Below, piece after piece: positions 23,943 through 38,449 of a DNA stretch of 64,000 nucleotides; positions within the stretch are counted from its first letter, which is position 1, and every line of letters starts with the position of its first letter. This DNA is from Lingula anatina. Lineage: Eukaryota; Brachiopoda; Lingulata; Lingulida; Lingulidae. Under the pieces are notes generated by a model. It was not told the DNA's origin. It did not search any database and saw only the letters and a list, made by a program, of their open reading frames with translations. A program made the translations under genes and the position numbers. The stretch is taken from NCBI RefSeq assembly GCF_001039355.2, contig NW_019775857.1, positions 698,024 to 762,023 on the forward strand, read 5' to 3'.

Positions 23943-26900
23943 CTGGGAAACGGAACAGATCAGTTTCAACATATCTATGTAATGAATACACGAATTAAAA
24001 CGTCTACTATGCAATCATCTATCTACAATATGCTGCGCTCCACTGACTTTTAAAGGTACATACTAACCGAGCATCGGTGGAGCGTGGATTCCCAGTAACA
24101 CATGTAAACCACTTCTACTAGATTCTTATATGACTCAAATAAATTCGACATGCCAAGGGATAATCTGAATAGATCACTCGATCTACCATAAAAGACCTTT
24201 AGACTGCTACTTTCTTTAAATTTTTGGTTTTAAATTTAACCTACTTCCGTGACCAACTTTCCTGCCCCAATGACATACAGCTTAGAATGCCAGCAGAAAA
24301 ATCTGATCAAACATCATTTTCGGGTAAAATTAAACAATGCCTTTTGGTAATTCTCTTAGTTATACTACTTGAAACTATATGCTGGCATTTGGTTGGTTTT
24401 TGTGACAAAAAATTGACTTTGTGTGTATCTTTAAGTTAAAAAGTATCAGGTTGGATTTTAACGTGAAAAAGCACAATCTTACAGTTCATAATCTAAATCT
24501 CTGAAATACAATTTGTAAAATGCAATCAAAAAAATTGCCCACTTTTTGTGAAGTCCAGTCGCTTGACATCAGTTTCCATTCTGTCCGTCGTGCAAATTTC
24601 TTTCATCCTTTTAAAATCAATTCGACACTTTTCGTTGTTTTCATCGGTGAAATTGACAAAATTTTCTCCAGATGAGTGAGCATCCTCGATGGTTGCATTA
24701 ATATTATCCGAATATGGTTGAAAACTTTCTTTGCCGCTGCCATCAATATCTAGGTAGCACCACTGAACAGTCTTCGCAAGCATGGCTGCCTGTCTTTTTT
24801 TGCTATCTGCAAGAAGAACTTCTCGAAACACGCTGTTAATGTCCTCCGTTACTGCGATAATGTCCTCTGAACTACCTTGGATGCGGATGCGTTTCAGGCG
24901 TGGCTTCAGTTCAACCGTGATCTTAACGTCATATTTTCCTTCTAGGGATTTAATTTCCTCAACCTAAGTTGTATAAAATATCCAAACAAACCTAATAATC
25001 AGTTTATAAAATATAATTAAGCGAGTTATCAAATTTTATACATATGCCTCGTTGGGCTAATAACAGCGCGGTGAAATCACTGTATGTTAATTTTATTCAA
25101 AATTAGGGGTTTTGGGTGGAAAACATATACGATTTACTTGGTATGTATGAAACATAATGCACTGCTACCGCGCGGCATTCTATCGTGTATATCGGGCTTG
25201 CGGGCAGTGCATTATTTCCTGTATAATATTTTACTTTAAACCACCAGGTGTTTGTGAACTGCATGAAATGCCATTAAATGGTACAATGATGCTAAACGTT
25301 AATTAGTCAGCAAAAGATGTATCTTCTGGGAACGTTACTTTGGAGTTTATCAGCAGTATCAATAACGAGTAATGGCCACACCAGGCATAATATCGCTATG
25401 ATGGTGTGAATGGGAACTATGTCCCACAAAACAATGTCGACTAATGTGAAAGTAATAGATGTGAGCGGCCATATGATTCTACAGCATGATACACTACACC
25501 GGGAAAGTTTTAAAGTTTGTACACACACGTTTGCCGTGATATCATACACAGCATAATCTGGAGTACAGAATCAAGAAAATGACAAAACTTACGTCTTCTT
25601 CAGCGAGTAGTTCCAACGCTGTCTCATAATTTGGCCCCTGAAGCACCTTATCTTTGGACTCAGATTCACATAACTCATCGATTTTTTTTATAGCATTATC
25701 AATGTTGTCTTTCTTGTCCGCATAAACTGTGAGAACAAGAGACGTGGGTTCTCTAGTTGTGCTTTTACTTCTGGCTCCATTACCGGAACTGCCAAAGGCT
25801 GACCAAGAACTGACGGTGTCTAAAAGAGTTTAATAAAAGCTTTCCTACTATTCACCCATGCTTTCATTATACAGCAATGAATAAATCAAAAGTGAAATAT
25901 TTCATTCAATTTATATTTACTTGATGAAAAAGTTACTGAAGTAGGAAGGAAGATATGCACAGGTGCACTAGGATATGTACAAGTTTACAAACAGATTGGT
26001 ATGAACTTTGCTTTTCACCTGATATGTAATCGGTTATAGCCCGATACAGTCCCTTACTCTTGTCCACAACTCTTTTGGCCATTTCCTTATGAAATACATC
26101 CACCATGCTAGCCTGGAATATGGTTATTCTTACAAGGAGTAGGTTTTGCGATTTCCGCGCTCTGTCGAAGTCAGCTATGGCATCCAGCATGCCTTTTGCT
26201 ACGTCTTTTGGGTCACAACCTGCGCCTGAGCATGTAAAAAAGGTCTTTTAAAATCTAAATAACTCATGATAAAGATGGAATACTTTTATGCATTTAAGCA
26301 GTACTGTCGGTTGATATATGTAATAAGTAGCAAATATATTTGAATCATTTATGAATATAACAGTACTGAACAAAACAAAGTCTCAGAAAAAAAAAAAAAA
26401 ACATGGCGCGTTTCTCAAATAGTTGCATCGGAAATTTTAAAAAAACATTAAGAAGCTATTTATTTCAATGTGACACGACCAGTCATACTACACTGCCAAC
26501 CTAACTGGCATACGCACCTGTTCCAAGAGCCGGGAAGCAAATAGATGCCATTTCCATATCCTCTGCCCTCTCAAGACACTTTGTAATCGCTTTCTTCCAA
26601 GGACTGCCAAAAAACTGTACTGGCATGACCAAATGTATTATATACTTTGAAGGAAGATCACCAGCTGTTGTGACCACAATACCCGACCTTGGATGTTCTA
26701 CATACAAAAGAAAATTCAATTGATAAAAATAAAGTATGGGCATTTACAATGACAATTGAAGGCTTGTGGATTGGGTTTCATCAAATTCAGTACTACTGAA
26801 AGAATTTTGAAGTTTTTGTCCATTAAATGACTTACTCTGTCCAGCACACTCTTGAACAATACTGCGTCCACCCTTTTTCACAATGGCGTTCGAAACAGCA

Positions 26901-29900
26901 CCTAAAAGGAAAAATATGTAAAGCAACTTTTACCGTTATAACTACAAACATATATTCTACTATATGTCTTAAGCTATTCATTTCGTATTTCAGCTTTTAC
27001 ATTACATGAATTGCCTGACAAAAGGGAATAACTATTGTTATTTCAGACATTTCATTAATAAATATGACTGGCAAATTGTTGGGATAAATATTTGACTCGA
27101 CCGCGGCTGATACATATACAGCATACCTCTACTTAAGTCCAGTTCATCGTTGGTGCAGTTCACAATGGCGTCGGTGTGTTCCTCAGTTATATCCCCCTGC
27201 TGGATTTGAAGCGTGATATACCCTACCATTGCCGCCTGTTGCAGTCTACCACCACCACTGGCCATACTTCGGAATGTGCTGCCACCTTGAGTGGACAGAT
27301 GGCAAACAGTTACACTAGATATCAGAGTAATTTCAAATGGAATTTTTCTATGATGCCTTTGATTATCATTGGGGACGGGCCAAAGGCAAAAATAGTTTGG
27401 GTACTAAATTCAGACTTGCAAGCAATCACAAATAGAAAATACCATTCGCTTTCCGTCTAGAAGTGGAATGTCCGCTTCGCTCAGAGGAAATATCTTCATT
27501 GCTCTCTTTTCCACGTCTTCTGGGCTTACGTCCTCTTCCTCTCTTCAACTGTCTGATCTCATCCTTAAAAGCCTACCAGTAAGTAAAAGAGGCTTCAGTA
27601 AAACAGTGTTAGGGAAAACAACTTTACCTCCTTCTACACTGTACAAGCTAAAGGGAACCCAAAATGTTTTTTCATGATCACCTTAGTGTATAGAAACCTA
27701 CAATTTAACAGTAGCAACTTACAGCAAGGGTGGCGTGATCTTTATCATACACCACAAGACGCACTTCTCTGAGAGTTGTCTCGGGTTTACTTGTGCTAAA
27801 TTTGGCTATTTCTTCATACATCACTCTTGCCACAACATCTTTTGGGAAGCCCAAGTTGCCGGTGCCAATTGCTGGTATGGCGATTGAAGTGTAGTTGCCT
27901 TTATCGGCAGTAAAAAGGCATGTCTTCACCAATTTACGAAGACACTAGAAGAAGGCATATTAGTGAAATGCATTTGGTCATTGGTAGGAAATCGCATCCT
28001 AATAAAAAATGACTCACCATCGCATTATACATGTTGTATGCTATGACTATTAAAAACAGAAATATTACATGAAAAATCAAAGCAACACCCGTTTATGCTA
28101 TGCCTCTTAAATTCATTAGTCCATTTTTTAAGTATTGTTAAAAATTTACAACACTGAAGTACTGACATGACCATAAACGTATGGTTAATCAAGGGATCGA
28201 ATACATCATGGGGATATTTTCGTTTACAGTATGAATTGCAAAGCCACAGATAAAACACCACACTTTAAAGAGTGGCGATTTTACTGACCTCCTCAGAGCC
28301 AGATGCACTCCAATTCAGACAGCTTCCATGAAACACGCGTTTGCACTTCAAATTGCCGCCAGAAGTTTCAACAATGTCGCCAAACTGAAGTCCATTTGGT
28401 GCCTGCTGATCACATTCGACCTGTAAAACGTTTCCCCCAGCAGACAGCAAAGACCTTGATACAGCACCGTTCGCCAACTTCAGATCCCTGCTAGTAGTGT
28501 TCACAATGATATCTGCCTGTAATGTTATGTTTAATATAAGCTATGAAAGTATATGAAAGTCGTCAAAATGATTTAAATTCATTTAAGTCATTCAGGTTAA
28601 AACGTACGCGTACTTGAAACATTGTACCACAGTGTTTATGTTCGCAGAATAACTTTTCAAGCGTACACATACCATTTCCTGTGCAAGAACTGCCTTTCTG
28701 AGTGAAACCAGGAGTCCCTCCCTTGTGTTCATAGTCAGGGGATCAGTAGTGGGTAAGTATGAACTACAGGACTGTGTCTCCAGACCTGGCATTTACATAG
28801 GTATTATTTGGTAAGTTGTAATTAGACACAAAACAACAAACAAACTCTCTTACAGACCTACAAAATGCTTTCCTCAATTACCTTACGAAAGGCACAATTA
28901 CTTTGAAAATGTACTGAGAAGGTTTAAAAGAGACTATGGAAAATCTAAATTCCATTAATAAAAGTGGACATCTATATTCACATTTTCCACATTGTGCACA
29001 TTTCAAAATTTCTTTTACTTTAGTTCTGGGTGTAAAAATGTTATTACACGTCAATAGCCATCAAAGCAAAAAGTGAATGAAAATGCCTAGATATTCTACA
29101 GACTAAAATTGGTAAAAATCATATGTAAAGATCAAGATGAATATTATGACACGCTCCCACGCCCCCAAAGAAAAGGCAAATGAAATCTCGTTCGGATACT
29201 GGGTGGGGGAAAATGTTAGGGGCTGAAGCAAGAATTAAACAGATCATTTTAGTACAAATAGACTTAATTGTTGTTCACAATCTGAAGAGTTTTTTCCTGT
29301 AAATTTGATAAATATGAAGGTTATATTCAATTGTTGTATAATAATAGTTTAATTTTGTTATTCACACAATATGCTCATTCATTACATCAGTTAATTGGTT
29401 AAGACGGACAGGTAGCCTACCAGTAAATTGTGAGTGCTCTTCTGCTCCTACCGATGTTGAGACTCTTCCATACCCACCATCGTAGCTTGCTCCCTCTTCT
29501 GTTCTAAAACTGCCAGTCTGAAAAATTCCGTGTAGAGCTCGCTGAAATGCCGTAAGTACGCGTTCCTCCAGTGACACAATTCGAACCTCTGTTACAGATG
29601 ATGAGGAGTTCTTCAAAAAGTCCCTTATAGCTTCAAGAATAACTTCTGAGCATTTATCAATTGGGAATCGATAGACTCCAGCACTAAGTGCTGGAAAAGA
29701 GATGGATTCGAATTTCATTTTTGTTGCTTCATCCAGACAGTTGTACACTGCCTCGTATAGAAGGTTCTCTTCATTATTGCTTCCTCCACGCCATATTGGA
29801 CCAACAGCATGCAGGATTTTCTTGCAGGGCAGTTTGCCTGCCGAAGAGGCGAACACTTGTCCATCAAGAAGGGCTCCATGCTTCCCGGTATAGGCATAAC

Positions 29901-32900
29901 ATTCGTCTTGGATTTTCCGACCACCTAAGGATATTTATTTTATTAATTTATTTATTATTTATAAATGAATAAAAACAAAATTTGTGTTCGTAAATTTTGA
30001 TACTTCCTTTTAAGATATATATAAGACAATGTGATCACTGAATACCTACAAATGAAGCCGTGTATGACAATATTGAAACAAAAAATGTTTGACTGGCAGA
30101 CTTATACCACTACATGATAGACGTGACTCACCTGCATCCACGATTGCTTTGGCTAAACCTCCAATGTGGGACATGTCTCTGTTTGCAGCATTAACTATTA
30201 CATCCACATGTTGCTTCGTAAGATCATCTCTATGAATGGCCACTACACAATTCTCTGGTGTCTTAATGTGAGCCACCACTTTCTGGTTTATGTCTGAACT
30301 GTCAACGATCACAAAGTCACCATCCTCCTCGGCTGGCCCAGAACTTGACGGGACATCAATTGTACAGTCGTGTTTTGTCTCCACGTTTTCTAGAAAGTCC
30401 TTTCCTCGTTGGGAGAGTATATACTTTGGCATCCCCGGTTTATTTATTTCTTTAATTTCAGACTTGATTTTCAGGCAGAGGTCGCGTAGTTTTTGAGTTG
30501 TGGCGATGATTCCGGGCTGATTCCCTTGTACAAGAAATCCGGTGCTCTTTCCGGGCTTTCCGCATTTTATTTTCACTTGGTTTTCCGCATTTTCCTTCTC
30601 AATCTCTCTTAATCTGTTTAACCTTCGCTCTACAAGAAATGTTACTTTTCCTCTTTCCATTTTCATAAATTCTTCAACCACTGTGTTGAAGGTAAGGAAA
30701 TCAGAAACACATTCTAGAACGTTGCCAGATACACTTTTCACAGCCACAATAGTTACGGAACTATTGTCTGCTTTGGGTATAATTTTACACAACCCAGAAT
30801 ACAACTTTTCTTGCTGACCGACTGTTGCGTGCCACTTTTCTGTGTTCAAAATCCCCTGGCTACCATCTTTGATTGAAACCGGGGTTTCAATTATGTTTTG
30901 CTTGATGATCTGACAAGCATGAGTGATCTCGTCTTGTTTTGTTGCATGTACTGAAACCTCATCATTTCTGACAACCCAAACTGCAAACAAACTTTCCCGT
31001 CGGAACAGATCCACAAGATGTTCTCGGCATTCTTTGGTTTCCATTAACAGAATGGATGCTGGAGGCAACTTGAAGGTCTGGTGTAGTAGGGCGTTTATTC
31101 TTTCATAAACATCTATCATAGCTTTGTTTACGTCATCTGGCATGCCTTTTAGATGAAGCATCCTACCTTCCTGATCGATACTGATGTTCATATCGGGGAA
31201 CATCTGTTTAGCAATCTTTTTGTACTGTATTGCCAATAGGTACCGAAGTTGAAATGGCTTCAGAGTTTTCTTTTCCTTCACAACCAACGCATCTCGTCGC
31301 ATCTGCTCATCAAGTTGTTTCTGTATCTGTGTAATTTTCTGAATCACCTCATTGGCTATACCAGCCTCCCCCATCACTCGTATGGCACAGGTCTGGTCTT
31401 CAGTTTGCAGACGATAATTGTCGTTTTCTGGATTCGGTAGCAATGAGAGAGCTTGGTTGGTTTTCTCCCATATTGCCTGAAGAGTGGAAAACTCTTTGTA
31501 CACAAACTCTTCCTTGAAAATCTTATTCATAACTTCCCTCACATTCCTTTCCCATGTTTCTGCAGCTTCTCTATAATTTGGAGACTGTTGAGATAGCGCA
31601 CAGGTGACACTGGGCATTGATGCTGGATTCTGAGGCCATTGTATGCGGGCACTCACATCAGCAAACGCTTGTTCAGCCGCAGAACGATGTCTTTTAATGC
31701 CTTTGATGAACTCTACCAATCCGTATTCAACATTTTCCAATTGAATTGGTTTGGGTAGAGGTAAATAGGGTTTGCTCGGGTCATGTCCAGGGGGAAGAAT
31801 CCCAAGGCACTCATGGTATATGGATACCTTTACATGGGTCTTGTTCAATATGTGCTTCTTTTTTAAAACTCTGTCTACAACTGAAACATAAGCACAAACA
31901 TTCCTTGATACAATAATTGCGGATCACAAAGAGGGATTATCATCAGACACATTTAGAAAAAATTGATATGAAATTGTCAAATTTTCACCTCTTTTAAATA
32001 AAGAAAAAACCCTTACCTTCTGGGTTATCAAAAGTCACGATGGCGGAGGCTGAATCTGAAGCCATATGAACCACACTGACTCCACCACCACCACTTTTCT
32101 TCTCGTTCTCAAAATAATTCTCGAGCGCATCCTCTGTGATATTTTGAGGAAGTTTGTGAACCTGGATACTAGTTGTAAGGGGAACTCTTTCCACGACAAG
32201 ATTACTTCCTTCAAGTTTCTTTTTCGAGCAATTGGCTTTAAAGTTATCAAAGTCTGAAATGAAAAAGAATGTCCCTGAACGTAGACAATATATTACTATT
32301 TACATTGTTAGTAGTACAATTGTCACACATTCACCATTCTGGTTAACATTTGTTTTACATGAAACGATAACGTAAAACATGAACCACACACTTCACTTTA
32401 TTAAACAATTAATCAGGTTTAAGGTTTAAATGGACTTTTCTAAAAAATACATCAGGTACCTGTTATTGGTTCACTTAATGCAACTAGGACAGTCCCAGGG
32501 ATAGCCCCAAAAGTAATGTTCTCAACACTGTAGCTGGTTTTTGCCTCGATGAAATTTTCTAGGAGGTCTGTTGTTACATTTACGCCCACCTTCTTGAAAC
32601 AGACCTTCTGCAAGTCATATGTGACAGGAGGAGGGGGCTGAACTGCTGCTATGTCTAGACTACTTTTATCTAATGTCAGTCCAGTCTGTTCCCACTTCTG
32701 TAATATCCTGTTCACAACTAGTAATTAAACATTTTTTAATTATCATAATTTTAGAAAGAACTCAATGTTTTCAATAAATTATACATATGAAAATAAAAAA
32801 TCTGCTAACCAAAGGCTAATCTCCTTAATTAGGACTTAATTGAACTGACCACGAATATTTATGGTGTACTGAGCTTTATATATGATATAATCGATGTACT

Positions 32901-33293
32901 GCATAAAACCAAGAACCATCTAGCTAGTGTGCACTGGCTTGAGAAAAACCTTCGCAAAAAGAGAACTAAATTCGGTTGTAAAATAGCTCACCTTCAGGAT
33001 CCGGAAATGTTATCAGGGCCTCAGTTTTATCTTCATTCATTGTTATATTCTGAACGGGACCACCACCTGAACGTTTTCTGTTCTCAAAGAAAAGTGTCAA
33101 GCTCTCAGTCGTGCTCTCTTGGTGAAAACCACGTACTCTGATGGTGTCAAGTTTAGGTGTTTCCACTTGGTTGTCTTCACTTCCTTTTGCAGATAATAAA
33201 AAGGTAAGTTTAAAATGTATAATAAGATATAGCATTTTTGTATTTGTTCATTGTTTTACAAACTTCCACTGAATAACAGCCTCCCCCCCCCCC

Positions 33294-33338
<45 letters not shown>

Positions 33339-36300
33339 AATTGAATATTCTTTTGGACAATTTTCCCCTTACTTGTCCCTCCTATAGCTGAAGGAGCACT
33401 CTTTTCACAGGGCCATTCCACGTGGAGCCTGTTTCCATCTAGTATCGTCCCAGGAGACTCCCCGTGCTGAATGACACGTGCAGCAACTGAACATGAAAAA
33501 ACTTACATTATTTACGTCCTTAACAGAAGGTGCAGGTGCCAAAATGGCTAAAAGTTAGAGGGTCGGGATATTATTATTTATCTATGTAGAAATTCATCCC
33601 AACAGGAATCATAAGCACACACAGAAATGTCAGTATTTAACCTTAATTTTGTTTGAAACAAAAACAAACTTTCAAGGAGAATCAACTTATCAAACCCTTA
33701 ATCCCTCAAAATATTGATATATATGGCGCTCTTGCAACGCCCCTAATGTTATTTATCTTATTCATGTAAAGTCAGTTATTTACTTAATGCTCAAAACAAT
33801 AGTTGTGTTTTTTTTTTCAAAAACTAGTCTTGCCATTTGTATATATTAATCTATCATTTACAGTAATTTTTCATTTGTCATTAAATAAAGAGCAGTCTAG
33901 CATAATACATGTAATTAATCATTTAATAACCTGTTCCTTCACTATTTAACTTATTTATCCCAGTCAAAAAAGGAAAAGCAAAAAATACCTTCATGGTCTT
34001 TATAGGTAATAACAGCAACACCAGATGCTCTATCAATGTTGATGTCCTCAATCTCACCGCCACCACTGCGTTTTTTACTTTCAAACAACATCTCTAAGCT
34101 GTCATCTGAGGTGTTTTGATGAAAGCCGCGAATTTCTACGGACCTGACTGGTTCTGGTGGTGTCAGCCTGCATATGGTCAGTGTGGCTCCTTCAAGTTTG
34201 AGGAGACCTCTTTCTAATACTCTGTCAGCAACTGAAAAGACATCCAAGAATATACTTAACAGCAAGGGCATTGGTGGTGACTCACTTTGTTTTTTATATG
34301 TTTAGGTATAAGCACTATCTATATACAACAATAAATTCATTGTCAAGCTCACATTATATATGGAACCATAATTTTTCAGTTATGAACATAAATAAATTAT
34401 TCTCGTATTACTTTAAACTCATTAATTAAAGCAGCATTTGATCAGCATTAACCTTCTGGATCTACAAAGGTGATTGTCACATCTCCTGTCAAGGGATTCC
34501 TTTCCAATTCTGCAATATCACCACCTCCAGATTTTCGTTTGTTTTCAAAAAACAGCTCAATTGTGTCATCAGATGTTGTCTGATGTATTCCATGAACCAC
34601 TATTGCATTGATAACCATGCTATCTTCCTGCATTATGTTGCCAGCTGTGTCATCTGCTTTATCTGGCTGGGGCCGACAGACACGTATTTGTGCACCCTCG
34701 AGAATCAGGTTTTCTTGGGCTAGGACACGTTCGGCAACTAAGTGGAAATTTTTTAAGGATTGAACAGAGGTTGTAGGTTATTTACATTAACAAGGGAGGC
34801 ATTTTACACCTGATATAACATAGCATTTATGGCATAGTTACTTCTTACCAAAATGCAATGAAACAATTTTCTTAGGGAAAAATTTACCCTAAGCGGAATT
34901 GAAAGTAATTCTCACCAAACCATTACTTACTTTTGGAATCTGCATAAGTAATTTTGATAACGCCTGTAGTAGCATCCCTTTCTATGTGCTCAATATCTCC
35001 GCCACCTGATTTTCGTTCATTTTCGAAAAACATTTCAGCGGTGTCTGTGGATGTCTCCTGTTTGACACCGTGGACTTCGACAATGTGAGAAGGCTCTTCT
35101 TTTTGCTGGGGCTTAGGCATGCATACTTGTAACTGGGCACCCTCAAAGAGAATGTCCCTCTTTCCAAGAACACGTGAAGCAACTAAAATGGTCATTAAAT
35201 ATAAAGCTAGTGATTTTTCTAAACAATTAACATTTTTAAAGTAAAAAAACTTTAAATGTGACTTTCTGAAAATTGTTAAAACAAGTTGCACTTACCAGAT
35301 GGGTCACAGAAAGTGATCCAGACAACGCCCTTTTCCAGGTTTCTCTCTAGCCGCTGTATATCACCACCACCCGACCGTTTCATGTTTTCAAAAAACATTT
35401 CAATCGTCTCGTCTGAAGTCTCTGCCCTTATCCCATGTACTTCTATCGTGGCTGAAACTTGTGTTGTTTCTATGCCAGTCGAATCTTCCTCGTTCTCTCG
35501 CCAGACCGCCTTTAACTCTCTTCCCTCCAGTGTAAATGTTCCCCTGTCCACTACTCGAGAGGCAACTGAAAGAATTACACATGTAAATGAAAAAGCAATC
35601 AGATTTCTGTCTGTCACAAACCCCTCTTTCAAACCAGCACACACAAACAGTACCTGATAAAGGACAGCATTTGTTCGGTTAAGTCAACTGAAGTATTCTG
35701 AAGCATGAAAAAATATACATGTATCATAAATCAATTCTTTCCTACAACTTTACAGAAAACAAAATGCATTAACTTTTACTTATTTATCATGTCCACAACA
35801 ACAGTGTATTGATTACCTTTTTGGCTATGAAAACACTTTGATGGATAATCATTACTTTATGTCCATAATAATCTAAAATCAACTACACACCATTTTATGT
35901 ATTGGGAATAAGAAAATGTATCGAATACTCAACATTCTGATACCTTAAATGAAAGAAAATGCACCAATTTGCATACTTAAATATACACTAGCTGATACCT
36001 GTCACATTAATCATTGTACCATGATAAGAGATTAGTATACACAATTTATAGTTTGGTGTCAAAGATTTGGTGACTTTAACAATAAAACTAAAAACCAACC
36101 TCCCTACGTTCCATTAAGGTGTAAAAAGAATTATTGACAATCTATATTATATTAACATATACATGTATTTATAATAAAAATTCTCAAAAATAAAAGAAAG
36201 ACTAAATGGGACTGAGTAGTAATCACACTTTGTTGTACATGTTCTTGTATTATATGTTTCCCTCACACATGCGAAAACTTTATGGAAATTGTCGAAGGCT

Positions 36301-38395
36301 AGAAAATGCATTCAAAATATACTTTTAAAAGTTTTAATAAAATTCAAACTATGGCCACTATCATCCCACTGCCCTATGGTATCGCTAACACCTGTCAGTT
36401 GTCAACAGATTGTTGTAAATGTAGTTTGGAAAAAAAAAGTGAAACGGAGACTTTGGGTGATCTGCTACTATAATATAGATTGCATAGATTTATCATAAAT
36501 TTATCACATCTGCAAGAAAAGTACTTTTATTTATCTTTCTACCATTTAGGCACTTACTGAAAAACAAGTCACAGAAACAGCATCAGTTTTCACTACGAAA
36601 ATTGCCGATATTCAGAAAAATTGACAAAATAACACCTTATATAACACCTTCGATGACAGCATCTCCAACAATTTTTATGACTAGTTACCATAATTGCTGA
36701 CAATTAAAAATTTTTACTTGAAGATAAATAAAACCAGGCAATTGCTCAATGACAATTCAATGGACACGAGTGTTGGATTTATGTGTCCAAATACCTATAC
36801 TGTAATACCTACATAAAACTCACACTTGACAAAATAAATGTCATATGACATATTAGCTTTCTGTTCTTACCTGTTACATCATCAAAGACGATAAAAATGC
36901 GATTTTTTTCAAACTCTCTTCTCATTTCCTTAATAAGTCCTCCACCGCTTCTCTTTTCCTGCTCAAAGAACATCTCCAATGTCTCGTCTGACATCTCCGG
37001 TTTCACGCCAATAACCATTACCGTGTTACATTCGAGGACATTTCCTGTCTTTGGCACAGGCTTGCTGATTTCTAAAGTAGCACCTGCCAATGTCAAATCT
37101 TGTCTTTTCAGCACCCTCTCAGCAACTGGAAAAATGCAACTTCATATTCAAGCATGGCTGTAAAAATGAAATGCAAAACAGCATTATTATTACTGGTATG
37201 CCTACACTTAGGCTTCGTTCACATGCAATGTCTATTTTCTAAATTCTATTTTCTATTTGCGGCATGTCTTATGATCACGGTCTGTGCACTGAATATCCCG
37301 CCGCGTAATTACTGGCAGCGCGAGCCAGTTACTTNCATTGCATGTGAACGAAGCCTTAGAACATGGAAAGTCCAACCTAATTTGTGCTTAACTTATTACT
37401 GGTAGAATAAAGAGTAGAACAAAAATGACAATATTAAAAAACTGTCTACATGAATCCATGGCAAATGTTTTTTAAAACATGTTTTTTTAAAAAATAGATG
37501 AAATACCACAAAACAGGGAATGTAGGATAAGGAACTGGGTAAGATTCCATTTGCCAGAGGGCAGGCAATTATTGACAGACTGGAAATCTGCATAAACCTC
37601 AACTTCGATGTATCATATCAAATTTACCTTTCTTTGTCTTGAAAACCAGCGTGATAACCATGTCATCACGATTCACATAACAGCTTTCAATTTCACCCCC
37701 TCCGGATCGCTTTTCACTTTCAAAGAACATACAAATGGTTTCTTCTGACGTTGCGCAGTTGAACCCTCGTACCTCAAGTGTACGTTCCTCTTTATTGGTC
37801 TCACCCTCCTCATGTTCATGTCTGTCTCTGGTTTCGTAAGGAGAGCCAAGGTTGCCACCTTGAGTCCCAGAGTAAAGGGGATGGATTTCCTGTGCTACAA
37901 GATGAAAAACTGAATATAAAAACATTTGAAAACAAAAGATTTCAAGCAGACATTATACAGTATCTGGGGTAGCGCTAACACTCGCCAATGTAGCCAAATG
38001 CTAAGACTTACTTAAAGTGGCTAAACAAAAAGGGCTTGATTTGACTCATTTTAGTCAAATAACACCATTTGGATAGCAAATTGACAAAAAAGAGATGATT
38101 TGGCTAAGCAAAAAAAAATTGCTAGCGCTACCCCAGAGTATTGTCTCATTATCGTTAAATAAGGCATCTAACTTATAGTAGTTTTATTTTTATTTTTATT
38201 TTGTGTTCTTAAATATACTGTACATCAGCTGTGCACTTGTATATCGAATACAGAAAAAAGAGACCAAGTGGGAAATAATGGTCGTTTATTATTACAACAG
38301 GTATTCACATTTGCCCAATATGGGCCAATTAATTATGACAACATCATGAGCATGGTTACACATCTTTATTAATTGAAAAACATAATGTAGATAGG

Positions 38396-38449
<54 letters not shown>

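Larger units (their letters stand above)
32017..37894 (-). other. Array of nine RRM modules, mostly one exon each
   Basis: Exons 37894, 37125, 35565, 35182, 34737, 34231, (33486 + 33183), 32717 and 32253 (5' ends) repeat one pattern. Each opens with V(A/V)xRVL...LEGAxL, then a variable linker, then VxGxxxxTSxETxEMFFExxKRSGGG...ITFxDPEG. The [KR]SGGG motif occurs in eight of nine; the module at 32717-32460 lacks it. Introns interrupt a Gly codon in phase 1, so each exon holds the end of one RRM and the start of the next. The extra intron in the 33486/33183 unit is unique. PARP10/PARP14 family N-termini carry such RRMs; nine is many more than I know for vertebrate members. Confidence 0.85.

Noticed and set aside
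23943-23974. Acceptor before 23974 for the first PARP exon
   Set aside because: It would join in the wrong phase to the WWE exon donor at 24543; the acceptor before 23942 has a better pyrimidine tract and keeps the frame.
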